The notes: generated from the letters alone by a model not told the origin. 14,535 nucleotides of DNA from Chloroflexota bacterium (GCA_021845945.1 JAJZRD010000079.1:1-14535); one strand, 5' to 3'. Shown: positions 1 to 7,689, counted from the stretch's first letter. Made by a program: numbers and translations.

Positions 1-1
1 G

Positions 2-1381
2 TTGATCGCCGACGGGGAGATAAAGGGGAAGCTGGACGAGATCACCCTCCTCCACACCCAGGGGAAGGTTCCGGCCCGGCGGATCGCCGTCGTGGGGCTG
101 GGAGCCAGGGACAAGTTCAACCTGGACGCGATACGAAGGGCCTCCGGCGGACTCCTCAAGAAGGCCAGAGAGCTACGCATCACAAGCTTCCATACCATCG
201 TGCACGGAGCAGGTGCAGGCGGGTTCGACAGCGCCGATTGCGCACAGGCCGTGGTGGAGGGCGCGATCCTGGCCTCCTACGGCTACAAGCAGCTGAAGAC
301 CGCGGAGCAGCCGCTGGCGGTGGACCGAATGACCTTCGTGGAGGCCGACGCCGGCAAGATCCCCCAAATCGAGGCAGGGGCCCGGCGAGGCGAGATCTAC
401 GCCGGAGCGACCGTGACGGCCAGGGATCTGTCCGCCACGCCACCCAACTTGATGTATCCGCAGCTTCTGGCCGAGCGGGCGCAGCAGATAGCGGCCCAGT
501 ATGGCATGCCCTGCGAGCTGCTGGGGCCGGAGGAGATGGAGAGGCTGGGCATGGGGGCGATCCTGGCCGCGGGTCAGGGGAGCGACCGCCCGCCTCGCAT
601 GGCGCTGCTGAGATACCAGGGCGACCCCGGCAGCCAGAAGCTGCTGGCCATCGTGGGCAAGGGGATCACCTTCGACAGCGGCGGGATCTCCATCAAGCCC
701 ACCGAGTACATGGACCGGATGAAGTACGACAAGTCGGGGGCCGCGGCGGTATTGGGAACCATGCAGGCCCTGGCCGAGCTGAAGGTGAAGACCAACGTCC
801 TGGGTATCATCGCGGCGGCGGAGAACCTTCCCAGCGGCCACTCCTACCGGCCGGGCGACATCGTCCGGGCCTCCAACGGCAAGAGCATCGAGGTGATCAC
901 CACCGACGCCGAGGGGCGGCTGGTGCTGGCCGACGCCCTGGCCTACGCCGAGAAGCAGGGGGCCGACACCCTGGTGGACATCGCCACCCTCACAGGGGGC
1001 GTGGGAGTAGCCCTGGGCACGGGAGGCGCCGGGGTCATGGGCAACGACGACGCCCTGATCCAGCGGCTGCGGGAGGCGGGGGACCGCACGGGTGAGCGGC
1101 TGTGGCAGCTGCCGATCTGGGAGGACTACCTCTGGGAGCAGGTAAGGAGCGAGTTCGCCGACATCAAGAACTCGGGGGGGCGGTTGGGCTCCGCCCCGGT
1201 GGGCGGCCTGTTCCTCTCCCAGTTCGTCGGAAACGCCCGCTGGGCCCACCTGGACATCGCCGCGACGGCCTGGGTGGACACGGATCACCCCGCCCTGCCC
1301 AAGTCCTACATACCGAAGGGGCCCACGGGCTTCGGCGCCCGCCTGCTGCTCGACTTCATCCGAAAGGGAGCGGAGGGGTAA
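2..1381 (+). CDS. pepA: Leucyl aminopeptidase (M17 family), 5' end cut by window
   Basis: Cytosolic M17 aminopeptidase that removes N-terminal residues from peptides, using two divalent metals in a hexameric enzyme. 459 codons are visible against a usual length near 500, so some 40 N-terminal residues probably lie before the window; the TTG at position 2 is only the first available start and is unlikely to be real. The C-terminal catalytic domain is complete. VGKGITFDSGG carries K220 and D225, MKYDKSG carries D243, and TTDAEGR carries D302, E304 and R306; these match the metal ligands and catalytic Lys/Arg of the family. The usual signature begins NTDAEGR, and here Asn is replaced by Thr. ENLPSGHSYRPGD is also typical. 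It ends with TAA 58 nt before the flippase start, so the two may be co-transcribed. Family assignment is secure. Confidence 0.95.
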   Translation: MIADGEIKGKLDEITLLHTQGKVPARRIAVVGLGARDKFNLDAIRRASGGLLKKARELRITSFHTIVHGAGAGGFDSADCAQAVVEGAILASYGYKQLKTAEQPLAVDRMTFVEADAGKIPQIEAGARRGEIYAGATVTARDLSATPPNLMYPQLLAERAQQIAAQYGMPCELLGPEEMERLGMGAILAAGQGSDRPPRMALLRYQGDPGSQKLLAIVGKGITFDSGGISIKPTEYMDRMKYDKSGAAAVLGTMQALAELKVKTNVLGIIAAAENLPSGHSYRPGDIVRASNGKSIEVITTDAEGRLVLADALAYAEKQGADTLVDIATLTGGVGVALGTGGAGVMGNDDALIQRLREAGDRTGERLWQLPIWEDYLWEQVRSEFADIKNSGGRLGSAPVGGLFLSQFVGNARWAHLDIAATAWVDTDHPALPKSYIPKGPTGFGARLLLDFIRKGAEG

Positions 1382-1439
1382 GATCCAGCTCTCGTTTCGA
1401 CAGACCCTGTTCGTATCCCTGATTGCGGTCAGCATCATC

Positions 1440-2957
1440 TTGTCGGCGCTGACCGCTGCTGCGTTGCTGCGCTACCGGCCGGGCCGCGAGGGCTCCGCCT
1501 TCCAGAGGGTGGCCAAGAACTCTCTCTTCCCCATGGCCACATCCCTCCTGAACAAGTTCCTGGATATGGGCTTCGCCTTCTATTACCTGAGGATCCTGGG
1601 ATCGGAGGGGGTGGGTAAGTACGCCTTCGCCGTGGTGGTGTGGAGCTACCTGGACACCCTGACCAACTTCGGCTTGGGGACCATCCTGACCCGGGAGGTG
1701 GCAAAGGATCGTACGGTCGCCAACCGCTACCTCGGCAATACCCTGCTCCTGCGACTGGGGCTGTGGGTTGCTTCGCTCCTGGTGGTAGCCCTCCTGATAG
1801 GCCCGGCAGCGGGGCCCCTGGGGATAACCCCCGACGTGGCCCTGGCTATCCTGCTGCTGGGGGCGGGGCTCCTCCCCTCCCTGGTAGCCTCGACCCTCAC
1901 CTCCCTCTTCCAGGCCCACGAGAGGTTCGAGTACCCGGCCATCGCCACCGTGTTCAGCCAGATCCTGAAGGTCGGGCTGGGGGTCCCGGTACTGATGGCG
2001 GGATGGGGATTCGTCGGGCTGGCCGGCGTTTCCGTGGTGGTGAACCTGGCCACGGTGGGCATACTGACAGCCCTCGCGGTGGTAGTGCTTCAGATCCGGG
2101 TTCGTAGAGACGCGACGTATGGCGTCTCGAAGCGCTTCTCCTGGGAGCTGCTGAACCTCTCCTACCCCTTGATGCTGAACTACCTGCTGAACTCCGTCTT
2201 CTACCGGGTGGACAGCCTGATGCTGAAGCCGATGGCCGGCAACGCATCCCTGGGCTGGTACAGCACGGCCTACAAGTTCATCGACGGCCTTGGGATCATC
2301 TCCTCCAGCTTCACCCTGGCCCTCTTCCCCCTGCTCTCCCAGTTCGCCCAGTCGGCGAAAGAGTCGCTGGCCCGTGCCTTCAGCCTGGCTCTAAAGCTGC
2401 TGCTGATGGTGAGCCTGCCCATCAGCGTCGGCACTACACTGATCGCCCACGAGATCATCCTGCTGTTCGCGGGGCCCGATTTCCTGCCCCACTCGGCGCT
2501 GGCCCTGCAGGTGCTGATCTGGTTCCTCCCCTTCAGCTTCCTCAACGGGGTCACCCAGTACCTGCTGATCGCCATCAACCAGCAGCGTTTCATCACCTTC
2601 AGCTTCCTGCTGGCCACGGCCTTCAACCTGGTGGCCAACCTGCTGCTGATCCCCACCCTGGGCTATCTGGGGGCGGCCATCACCACCGTTGTCTCCGAGT
2701 GGATCCTGATGATACCCTTCTGGTACTGCGTCCGGCGGCATCTCCCCCCAATCCCCGTCGTGCAACTCGCATGGCGTCCCGTGCTGGCATCGGCGATCAT
2801 GGGGCTGGAGGTGTGGGCCCTACGGGACTGGAGCCTCCCCCTGGCGGTTCTCCTGGCCCCGCCCCTGTACGGCGCGGCGCTGCTGGCCCTCCGCAGCTTC
2901 GATCAAAAGGAGTTGGAGCTGCTGGCCGGGATACTGCCCGGGCGGCGCAAAGGGTAG
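1440..2957 (+). CDS. Polysaccharide flippase, Wzx/MATE-like (MOP superfamily)
   Basis: A 505-aa polytopic membrane protein with about 12-14 hydrophobic helices, matching O-antigen/polysaccharide flippases that move lipid-linked oligosaccharide across the inner membrane. Support comes from the N-terminal LRILGSEGVGKYAFA segment (family pattern: lonely-helix then GxxGxGxY), charged residues inside helices (R, K, D near residues 240-280: YRVDSLMLK), and a C-terminal helix block with polysaccharide-synthesis C-domain character. Homology normally begins near FQRVAKNSL (residues 21-29). The start is doubtful: TTG at 1440 has no clear Shine-Dalgarno, and GTG 1509 and ATG 1533 are alternatives. The frame is also open upstream to at least 1320 without any ATG/GTG/TTG, and its codons just before 1440 encode another hydrophobic stretch. 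MurJ or a teichuronic-acid exporter are alternative family members. Substrate unknown; no glycosyltransferases are seen nearby. Confidence 0.85.
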   Translation: MSALTAAALLRYRPGREGSAFQRVAKNSLFPMATSLLNKFLDMGFAFYYLRILGSEGVGKYAFAVVVWSYLDTLTNFGLGTILTREVAKDRTVANRYLGNTLLLRLGLWVASLLVVALLIGPAAGPLGITPDVALAILLLGAGLLPSLVASTLTSLFQAHERFEYPAIATVFSQILKVGLGVPVLMAGWGFVGLAGVSVVVNLATVGILTALAVVVLQIRVRRDATYGVSKRFSWELLNLSYPLMLNYLLNSVFYRVDSLMLKPMAGNASLGWYSTAYKFIDGLGIISSSFTLALFPLLSQFAQSAKESLARAFSLALKLLLMVSLPISVGTTLIAHEIILLFAGPDFLPHSALALQVLIWFLPFSFLNGVTQYLLIAINQQRFITFSFLLATAFNLVANLLLIPTLGYLGAAITTVVSEWILMIPFWYCVRRHLPPIPVVQLAWRPVLASAIMGLEVWALRDWSLPLAVLLAPPLYGAALLALRSFDQKELELLAGILPGRRKG

Positions 2958-2965
2958 CGCCGATT

Positions 2966-3030
2966 TGGAGTGCTGCGGCCCGCCGTAGCTTTCGTTCCGG
3001 CCGAAAGCGGCGTCGAGCCACCGCACTCCA
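2966..3030. repeat. Compound palindromic element in convergent gene gap
   Basis: Outer arms TGGAGTGC (2966-2973) and GCACTCCA (3023-3030) are perfectly complementary. Inside them CGCC (2981-2984) pairs with GGCG (3009-3012) and GCTTTCG (2988-2994) pairs with CGAAAGC (3002-3008) around a 7-nt loop. The element fills almost the whole 81-nt gap between the flippase stop (2957) and the transporter stop (3039). It could act as a bidirectional terminator, but there is no T-run on either side, so a dispersed REP/MITE-like palindrome is the better description. Confidence 0.65.
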
Positions 3031-3038
3031 GGTACGCC

Positions 3039-3713
3039 CTACTGGCCGAACGCGAAGGGGTTCAGCCGGGTCTCCCGGTCGAAGGTGTCCACCCCCTCCA
3101 CCCGCTTCAGCCAGTTCACGATCAGGTAGGTCACGGGCGTCGCCGCCACCTCGTAGGCCACCTTGAACAGCCACTGGGTCACGACGGTCAGCGGCAGAAT
3201 CGCCATCGGCATCACCCCCCAGAAGGCCACGGTGATGAACACCGTCGAGTCCAACCCCTCCCCCACCAGGGTCGAGCCGATGGTGCGGGTCCAGAGGAAG
3301 CGACCCCTGGTCAGCAGCTTCATCCTGGAAAGGACCGCCGAGTTGGCGAACTCCCCCACCAGGTAGGCCAGGAAGCTGGCGAACAGCAGCCTCGGGGTGA
3401 AGCCCAGGATGGCGTCGAAGGCCGACTGGTTGGGGGCCCAGAAGACGGCCGGCGGAAGGGCGCCGGAGACCCAGATGGCCACGACGGCCAGCAGGTTACA
3501 GGCGAAGCCGAGCCAGATCACCCGGCGAGCCTGGGCGTATCCGTACACCTCGGTGAGCACGTCGCCGAAGATGTAGCTGATGGGGAAGATCACCACCGCC
3601 GCGGGCAGCACCAGGCCGGCAAAGTCCACCAGCTTGACGGCCACGATGTTGCTGACGATCAGGGTGGTGACGAAGATGGCAACGATCCCGGTGAACCAGG
3701 GGCTGTTTCGCAA
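3039..3713 (-). CDS. yhhQ: Queuosine precursor transporter (YhhQ family)
   Basis: A 224-aa membrane protein with about six hydrophobic helices, matching the YhhQ/DUF165 family, whose E. coli member takes up preQ0 and preQ1 for queuosine synthesis. Recognisable features are the first helix ending in SNIVAVKLVDF, the following FPISYIFGDVLTEVYGY segment (residues roughly 40-60, highly typical), and ANSAVLSRMK plus RTIGSTLVGEGLDS in the second half. Start: TTG at 3711-3713, preceded by a strong AGGAGGA ribosome site about 8 nt away that overlaps the TAG stop of queF. The queF stop and this start are separated by only 14 nt, so the genes are one transcription unit and probably translationally coupled. 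The pairing with queF strongly supports a preQ0/preQ1 role over a generic vitamin transporter. Confidence 0.92.
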   Translation of the reverse strand: MRNSPWFTGIVAIFVTTLIVSNIVAVKLVDFAGLVLPAAVVIFPISYIFGDVLTEVYGYAQARRVIWLGFACNLLAVVAIWVSGALPPAVFWAPNQSAFDAILGFTPRLLFASFLAYLVGEFANSAVLSRMKLLTRGRFLWTRTIGSTLVGEGLDSTVFITVAFWGVMPMAILPLTVVTQWLFKVAYEVAATPVTYLIVNWLKRVEGVDTFDRETRLNPFAFGQ

Positions 3714-3727
3714 TTCAGGATCTCCTC

Positions 3728-4114
3728 CTACTCGTCGGTTCTCACTCGCTCGCCGTTGATGGTGAACGGGTAGCTGGCCTTTACCACCGTGCCGATACCA
3801 CCACGGATGTTGAACTCCCCCACCACCGTGATGCGGCGAGGCTTGAGGGCGGCCACCAGATCGTTCAGGATGATGTTGGTGACGTCCTCGTGGAAGTGCC
3901 CCTCCTGCCGAAAGGACCAGAGATACAGCTTCAGGCTCTTCAGCTCCACCAGATGCTGGCCGGGAACGAAGCTGATCCTGATGGTGGCGAAGTCGGGCTG
4001 GCCCGTCATCGGGCAGACGCAGGTGAACTCGTCGGTGGAGAACTCCACGTCGTAGTCCCGGTCAGGGTGAGGGTTGGGCAGAGCGATCAGCTCTTTGGAT
4101 GGCTTGGTCGGCAT
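3728..4114 (-). CDS. queF: NADPH-dependent 7-cyano-7-deazaguanine reductase (preQ0 reductase)
   Basis: Cytosolic T-fold enzyme reducing the nitrile of preQ0 to preQ1 in the queuosine tRNA-modification pathway. At 128 aa it is the short unimodular type (YkvM-like), not the double-length E. coli type. CPMTGQPD places the nucleophilic Cys at C34 and the proton-donating Asp at D41, with the family spacing of seven. The diagnostic QueF motif is ELKSLKLYL (E57-L65; often ESKSxK). GHFHED supplies H75 and E76, equivalent to the substrate-binding His/Glu. Start ATG at 4112-4114 with an AGGGGGAG site just upstream. First gene of a two-gene unit with the YhhQ transporter. No preQ1 riboswitch is convincing in the short leader. 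Confidence 0.96.
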   Translation of the reverse strand: MPTKPSKELIALPNPHPDRDYDVEFSTDEFTCVCPMTGQPDFATIRISFVPGQHLVELKSLKLYLWSFRQEGHFHEDVTNIILNDLVAALKPRRITVVGEFNIRGGIGTVVKASYPFTINGERVRTDE

Positions 4115-4168
4115 GGCTCCCCCTCTTGTAGCATCAAACAGGAATTATGCCACCTGTGGTCACCTTTG

Positions 4169-4177
4169 TGCTATACT
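4169..4177 (+). promoter_or_regulatory. Extended -10 promoter ahead of fusA leader
   Basis: TGCTATACT contains a good -10 hexamer (TATACT, 4172-4177) with the extended TG one base upstream. No clear -35 is seen 17 bp before it. Predicted transcription start is near 4184, giving a leader of roughly 270 nt before fusA. Very similar sequence recurs before the gene at 13380 (13293-13301), which supports it being a promoter. Confidence 0.6.
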
Positions 4178-4183
4178 TAGATA

Positions 4184-4392
4184 AGCAATTGTGCTTCCTC
4201 CCTGGCTGTTCCGTCGGCAGCTTCCCCCACAGGCCGCGTCGCGGTCCGAACCGTGGGCGTGTGAGGAAGGTGCCGGGCGAGCCAGCAGGGAATGCGCGGG
4301 CGCTCTCGACAGTCCGCGCCGAAATGCGATGAATCCCCGGTCGCTATGCGGCGAACCGACGGGCCGGATCTCCACAGATCCGACCCATTTTT
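4184..4392 (+). ncRNA. Structured fusA leader or stand-alone small RNA, class unknown
   Basis: About 200 nt between a promoter and an intrinsic terminator with several helices. CTTCCTC (4194-4200) pairs with GAGGAAG (4263-4269), enclosing CCCAC (4226-4230) with GTGGG (4253-4257) and an inner GGCCGC/GCGGTC hairpin (4232-4246, with one G-U pair). A second domain has GCGCGG (4294-4299) with CCGCGC (4314-4319). CTGGC (4202-4206) could instead pair with GCCAG (4281-4285), so alternative folds are possible. I do not recognise a known riboswitch, 6S, SRP, RNase P or tmRNA core. It may be a cis-acting attenuator for fusA or an independent RNA. Pairings were found by eye without energy calculation. 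Confidence 0.3.
4361..4392 (+). terminator. Intrinsic terminator/attenuator upstream of fusA
   Basis: GGGCCGGATCT (4361-4371), loop CCAC, then AGATCCGACCC (4376-4386): ten pairs with one C-A mismatch, followed one base later by TTTTT (4388-4392). It lies 60 nt before the fusA start and points the same way, so transcripts from 4184 must read through it to express fusA. No other promoter is visible between it and fusA. Confidence 0.7.
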
Positions 4393-4452
4393 CTTGTTGC
4401 CCGGCGATGGGGCCCGCAACCGACACGGAAAAGAGAGATAGGAGAGCCCTTC

Positions 4453-6531
4453 TTGACCGAGACCATGGAGCTGAAGAAGACACGAAACATAGGGATCATC
4501 GCCCACATCGATGCCGGCAAGACCACCACCACCGAGCGGATCCTCTACTACACCGGCCGGATCTACAAGATCGGCGAGGTCCACGAGGGCACCGCGGTGA
4601 TGGACTGGATGGAGCAGGAGAGGGAGCGAGGGATCACCATCACCTCCGCCGCCACCACTGCCTCCTGGCGAGACCATCGGGTCAACATCATCGACACGCC
4701 CGGCCACGTGGACTTCACGGTGGAGGTCGAGCGCTCGCTGAGGGTGCTGGACGGCGGCGTGGTCGTCTTCGACGCCGTGGCCGGTGTGGAGCCGCAATCG
4801 GAGACGGTCTGGCGGCAGGCGGACCGGTATGGTGTGCCCAGGATCTGCTTCGTCAACAAGATGGACCGGCGAGGAGCGAACCTCGACCGCACCATCGGGA
4901 TGATCGAGAGCCGGCTGAGGGCTCGTCCGGTGCTGCTCCAACTCCCTGTAGGACGGGAGGATGGCTTCCGGGGAGTCGTCGACCTGCTGGAGATGGAGGA
5001 GATCCTCTTCACCGAGGATTCCGCAGAGCCCTTCCGCAAGGGTCCGATCTCGGCGGAGATGCTGGAGGAGGCCGAGGCCCGCCGGGAGCAGCTGGTGGAG
5101 CGAATCGCCGAGACCTCCGACGAGCTGGTCATGCTCTACCTGGAGGGAGAGGAGATCGCAGTCGACCAGCTGCGGGAGGCCCTTCGGGCGGCCACCATCG
5201 ACGGCAAGCTGGTGCCGGTGCTGTGCGGGAGCGCCCTGAAGAACAAGGGCATCCACCAGGTGCTGGACGCGGTATTAGACTACCTGCCCTCGCCCCTGGA
5301 CGTGCCGCCGGTGGCAGGGAGGAACCCGAACAGCGAGGAGGTCGAGGCGCGGCGAGCCGACGAGGGCGAGCCCTTCTCGGCCCTGGTCTTCAAGATCGTG
5401 GCCGACCCCTTCGTGGGTCGCCTGGCCTACTTCCGGGTTTACTCCGGAAAGCTGACCGCCGGCTCCTACGTCTACAACAGCACCAAGGGCCAGAGGGAGC
5501 GAATCGGCCGCCTGCTGAAGATGCACGCCAACCATCGGGAGGACGTCTCGGAGGTTGCCGCCGGAGACATCGCCGCCGTGGTGGGCCTGAAGTACAGCAT
5601 CACCGGCCATACCCTGTGCGATGAGGCCCATCCGATCCTGCTGGAGTCGATCAACTTCCCGGAGCCGGTGATCTCCGTGGCCATCGAGCCGGCCACCAAG
5701 GCTGACATGGACAAGATGGGCACCGCTCTGGGTCGCCTGGCCGAGGAGGACCCTACCTTCCGGGTGCGCACGGATCCCGAGACGGGCCAGACCCTGATCT
5801 GGGGCATGGGTGAGCTGCACCTGGAGGTGATCGTCGACCGGATGATGCGGGAGTTCAAGGTGAACGCCAGGGTCGGCACCCCCGAAGTAGCCTACCGGGA
5901 GACCATCACCCGGCCGGCGAAGGCCGAGGGTCGCTTCGTCCGGCAGACGGGTGGCCATGGCCAGTTCGGCGACGTGTGGATCGAGGTGGAGCCGCTGCCG
6001 GCCGGGACGGGCTTCGAGTTCGTCAACAAGGTCGTGGGCGGCGTCATCCCCAAGGAGTACATCCCGGCCGTTGCAGCCGGCGCGAAGGAAGCCACGGAGT
6101 CGGGTGTCCTGGCTGGATATCCCATGGTGGACGTCCGAGCCACCCTGGTGGACGGCGACTACCACGAGGTCGACTCCTCGGAGATGGCCTTCAAGATCGC
6201 CGGCTCCATGGGTTTCAAGAACGCTACCAGCAAGGCGGGCCCCCAACTCCTCGAGCCGATGATGAAGGTCGAGGTGGTGATGCCCGAGGAGAACCTCGGC
6301 GACGTCATGGGCGACGTCAGCTCCCGGAGGGCCCAGATCCAGGGTATCGAAGCTCGGGGGGAGCTGCAGGCGGTTAAGGCTCTGGTGCCCCTGGCCGAGA
6401 TGTTCGGCTACGCCACGGAGCTACGATCCATGACCAGCGGTCGCGGGACCTACACCATGGAGTTCGGCCACTACGAGCCGGTGCCGGCTTCGGTGAGCAA
6501 GGAGATCATGGAGAAGACCAACCGCAAGTAA
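4453..6531 (+). CDS. fusA: Translation elongation factor G
   Basis: Ribosomal translocase GTPase, 692 aa, the normal full length. G1 is AHIDAGKTT (A17-T25), G2 lies in RGITIT (R59-T64), G3 is DTPGH (D81-H85), G4 is NKMD (N135-D138), and G5 is GSA near residue 258. Domains II-V follow in the usual order, including the domain IV region with GGHGQFGDV and the domain V end [12 protein letters not shown]. Start TTG at 4453 is chosen because GGAG (4441-4444) lies 8 nt upstream; the in-frame ATG at 4465 is too far from it. It is not flanked by rpsL, rpsG or tuf, so it lies outside a classical str operon. I see the canonical GTPase motifs intact, so a functional EF-G is likely, though whether another copy exists cannot be judged here. 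Confidence 0.97.
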   Translation: MTETMELKKTRNIGIIAHIDAGKTTTTERILYYTGRIYKIGEVHEGTAVMDWMEQERERGITITSAATTASWRDHRVNIIDTPGHVDFTVEVERSLRVLDGGVVVFDAVAGVEPQSETVWRQADRYGVPRICFVNKMDRRGANLDRTIGMIESRLRARPVLLQLPVGREDGFRGVVDLLEMEEILFTEDSAEPFRKGPISAEMLEEAEARREQLVERIAETSDELVMLYLEGEEIAVDQLREALRAATIDGKLVPVLCGSALKNKGIHQVLDAVLDYLPSPLDVPPVAGRNPNSEEVEARRADEGEPFSALVFKIVADPFVGRLAYFRVYSGKLTAGSYVYNSTKGQRERIGRLLKMHANHREDVSEVAAGDIAAVVGLKYSITGHTLCDEAHPILLESINFPEPVISVAIEPATKADMDKMGTALGRLAEEDPTFRVRTDPETGQTLIWGMGELHLEVIVDRMMREFKVNARVGTPEVAYRETITRPAKAEGRFVRQTGGHGQFGDVWIEVEPLPAGTGFEFVNKVVGGVIPKEYIPAVAAGAKEATESGVLAGYPMVDVRATLVDGDYHEVDSSEMAFKIAGSMGFKNATSKAGPQLLEPMMKVEVVMPEENLGDVMGDVSSRRAQIQGIEARGELQAVKALVPLAEMFGYATELRSMTSGRGTYTMEFGHYEPVPASVSKEIMEKTNRK

Positions 6532-6551
6532 CGGAAGACCGTGGGAACAGG

Positions 6552-6582
6552 GCCCCCGGTGTCATCGACACCGGGGGCTTCT
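6552..6582 (+). terminator. fusA intrinsic terminator
   Basis: Perfect 12-bp stem GCCCCCGGTGTC (6552-6563) with GACACCGGGGGC (6567-6578), a 3-nt loop, then TTCTTG. It starts 20 nt after the fusA stop. The tail is only moderately T-rich, but the stem is very stable. Confidence 0.88.
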
Positions 6583-6657
6583 TGATTCAGGGCTGGGGGA
6601 ACCTTCCAGGAAGCAGTAGAATGCTAACGCACAACGTTGTTCCTGGGAGGAGAGGGC

Positions 6658-6960
6658 ATGGCCAAAGAGAGAACCATCTACCGGCGAAAGATATCGGCGG
6701 AGGAGTCCCGAGAGGAGTTCATCTTCGTGACCAAGGACGCCCTGGGGTTCTTCCCTCCGGTGGGGCAGCCGTTCGATCTGTCCCTGGGAGATGCCTCGGT
6801 CCGGGTGGCTGTCTCCGCCGTCGACTGCGATTGCGTCGGCGAGCCCCACCAGCACTACCGCATCGAGGCCGGGGAGTTGGCGGAGACGGTGGATCTATCC
6901 CGAGGAGCCGTGGTCACCATAGCGAGGGGGGACGACGGTGGATACTCCCTGGTGCGATGA
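6658..6960 (+). CDS. Hypothetical 100-aa protein with CxC/HxH cluster
   Basis: I do not recognise this protein with confidence. Start ATG 6658 is chosen over the in-frame TTG at 6637 because a GGAGGAGAGGG ribosome site precedes it directly. The protein looks like an all-beta domain with alternating hydrophobic strands (EFIFVTKDAL, ASVRVAVSAV, HYRIE, AVVTIAR, YSLVR) and no signal peptide or membrane segment. C57 and C59 followed by H64 and H66 form a C-x-C-x4-H-x-H cluster that could bind a metal. The pattern of strands ending in GAVVTIAR vaguely recalls B3-type pseudobarrel DNA-binding domains found near restriction enzymes; that is a guess. It is isolated between the fusA terminator and the R-M operon, whose endonuclease gene ends only 24 nt away on the other strand. 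A weak TAGAAT -10 sits at 6617-6622. Confidence 0.7.
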   Translation: MAKERTIYRRKISAEESREEFIFVTKDALGFFPPVGQPFDLSLGDASVRVAVSAVDCDCVGEPHQHYRIEAGELAETVDLSRGAVVTIARGDDGGYSLVR

Positions 6961-6984
6961 CCGCCTCGTGGACCAGTCGGTCGG

Positions 6985-7674
6985 TTACTCTTCCACGCCT
7001 ATCTGAGAATGGGGATTGCGGAGATTGTAGAGGTCCCTGAGACGCCCGAGGTAGTGCTCCTCAGTCAGTTCCTGGAGGTCCTGTCCGGTGCCGGCCCCGT
7101 ACAGCTTAACCCAGGGTTCACCGCCCCCTTCACGAACCGGGCGGAAGAGCATCATAGTCACGTCTTCGAAGCGCTCCCCCGCCGACGAGTAGTCCTGACG
7201 ACCGCTGATGGTGCCAAACAGCATCGCCGCCCTTCTGAAAGTCGAAATTCGGCGTAGTGCCGTCCTATCCAGGTTGGCATCCTCGGGCATCGCGAATAGC
7301 GCGCACACCACCGAATAGGGAAACCGCATGTGGAGGGTGATCGCTTCGGTGCATAGATCGCCGAAACGGTTCTTGAGATTCTTGCCGTAAGGTTCAAAGC
7401 AGATCGACTTGATGGACACAGCCGCGAGAAGGCCATGCCGCTCGTCGGCGTAAGAGACGTCGACCTTCTTCGGCCCGAGGCCACCCTGGAACTCCACCTC
7501 GCCAGGGCCGCCTTTCAGCGGCCTCACGCCCCGGAAGCCAATGGAGCGCAGCCCAGCCGCAAGTTCGATGGCCAGGGCCGCAGACAACTGTTCTGAGTAG
7601 CGCTTCTTCGTCGCTTGCTGCGCCGTGGTCGGTGGCACAGTGCCGGCTGCCCTAACGGCATCGAGTAAGGACAA
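6985..7674 (-). CDS. Putative Type II restriction endonuclease (PD-(D/E)xK-like)
   Basis: 229-aa soluble protein immediately downstream of a DNA adenine methyltransferase (15 nt gap, same strand), so most likely the partner endonuclease. An N-terminal helix YSEQLSAALAIELA is followed by strands with VEFQGG (60-65), KKVDVSYAD (69-77; D72) and LLAAVSIKS (82-90; K89), then an RFGDLCTEAITLHMRFPY helix. This is the order of a PD-(D/E)xK nuclease, but the usual acidic residue two before Lys is Ser (S87). E59 or E61 may supply the missing carboxylate, as in enzymes with a migrated active-site residue. Start TTG at 7672-7674 is supported by GGAGG 7 nt upstream; the site overlaps the end of the methyltransferase gene. 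Recognition sequence unknown. Could also be a nicking or inactive variant. Confidence 0.6.
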   Translation of the reverse strand: MSLLDAVRAAGTVPPTTAQQATKKRYSEQLSAALAIELAAGLRSIGFRGVRPLKGGPGEVEFQGGLGPKKVDVSYADERHGLLAAVSIKSICFEPYGKNLKNRFGDLCTEAITLHMRFPYSVVCALFAMPEDANLDRTALRRISTFRRAAMLFGTISGRQDYSSAGERFEDVTMMLFRPVREGGGEPWVKLYGAGTGQDLQELTEEHYLGRLRDLYNLRNPHSQIGVEE

Positions 7675-7689
7675 CGGGATTCCTCCACT

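Noticed and set aside
173..1438. Long minus-strand reading frame (421 codons) opposite pepA
   Set aside because: It is the antisense shadow of a well-supported aminopeptidase in high-GC DNA, with Gly/Arg/His/Gln-rich composition and no recognisable domain.
4138..4157. Hairpin ACAGG/CCTGT upstream of queF as a preQ1 riboswitch
   Set aside because: The stem size is right and the gene is a classic target, but the A-rich tail and conserved loop bases are absent, and the loop overlaps a possible minus-strand -10 (CATAAT).
4261..4300. Cobalamin-, TPP- or RNase P-like fragments (GGTGCC, GCCAGCAGGGAA, GAGGAA) in the fusA leader
   Set aside because: Only short pieces match; the order is wrong and the other conserved cores of each class are absent.
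4400..4450. Resemblance to a fluoride (crcB) riboswitch: GGCGATGGGGCCCGC
   Set aside because: The conserved CTGATG and the second stem are missing, and fusA is not a known target.
4191..5624. Plus-strand frame of 477 codons overlapping fusA
   Set aside because: Out-of-frame shadow of fusA rich in Arg/Gly/His; EF-G motifs are in the other frame.
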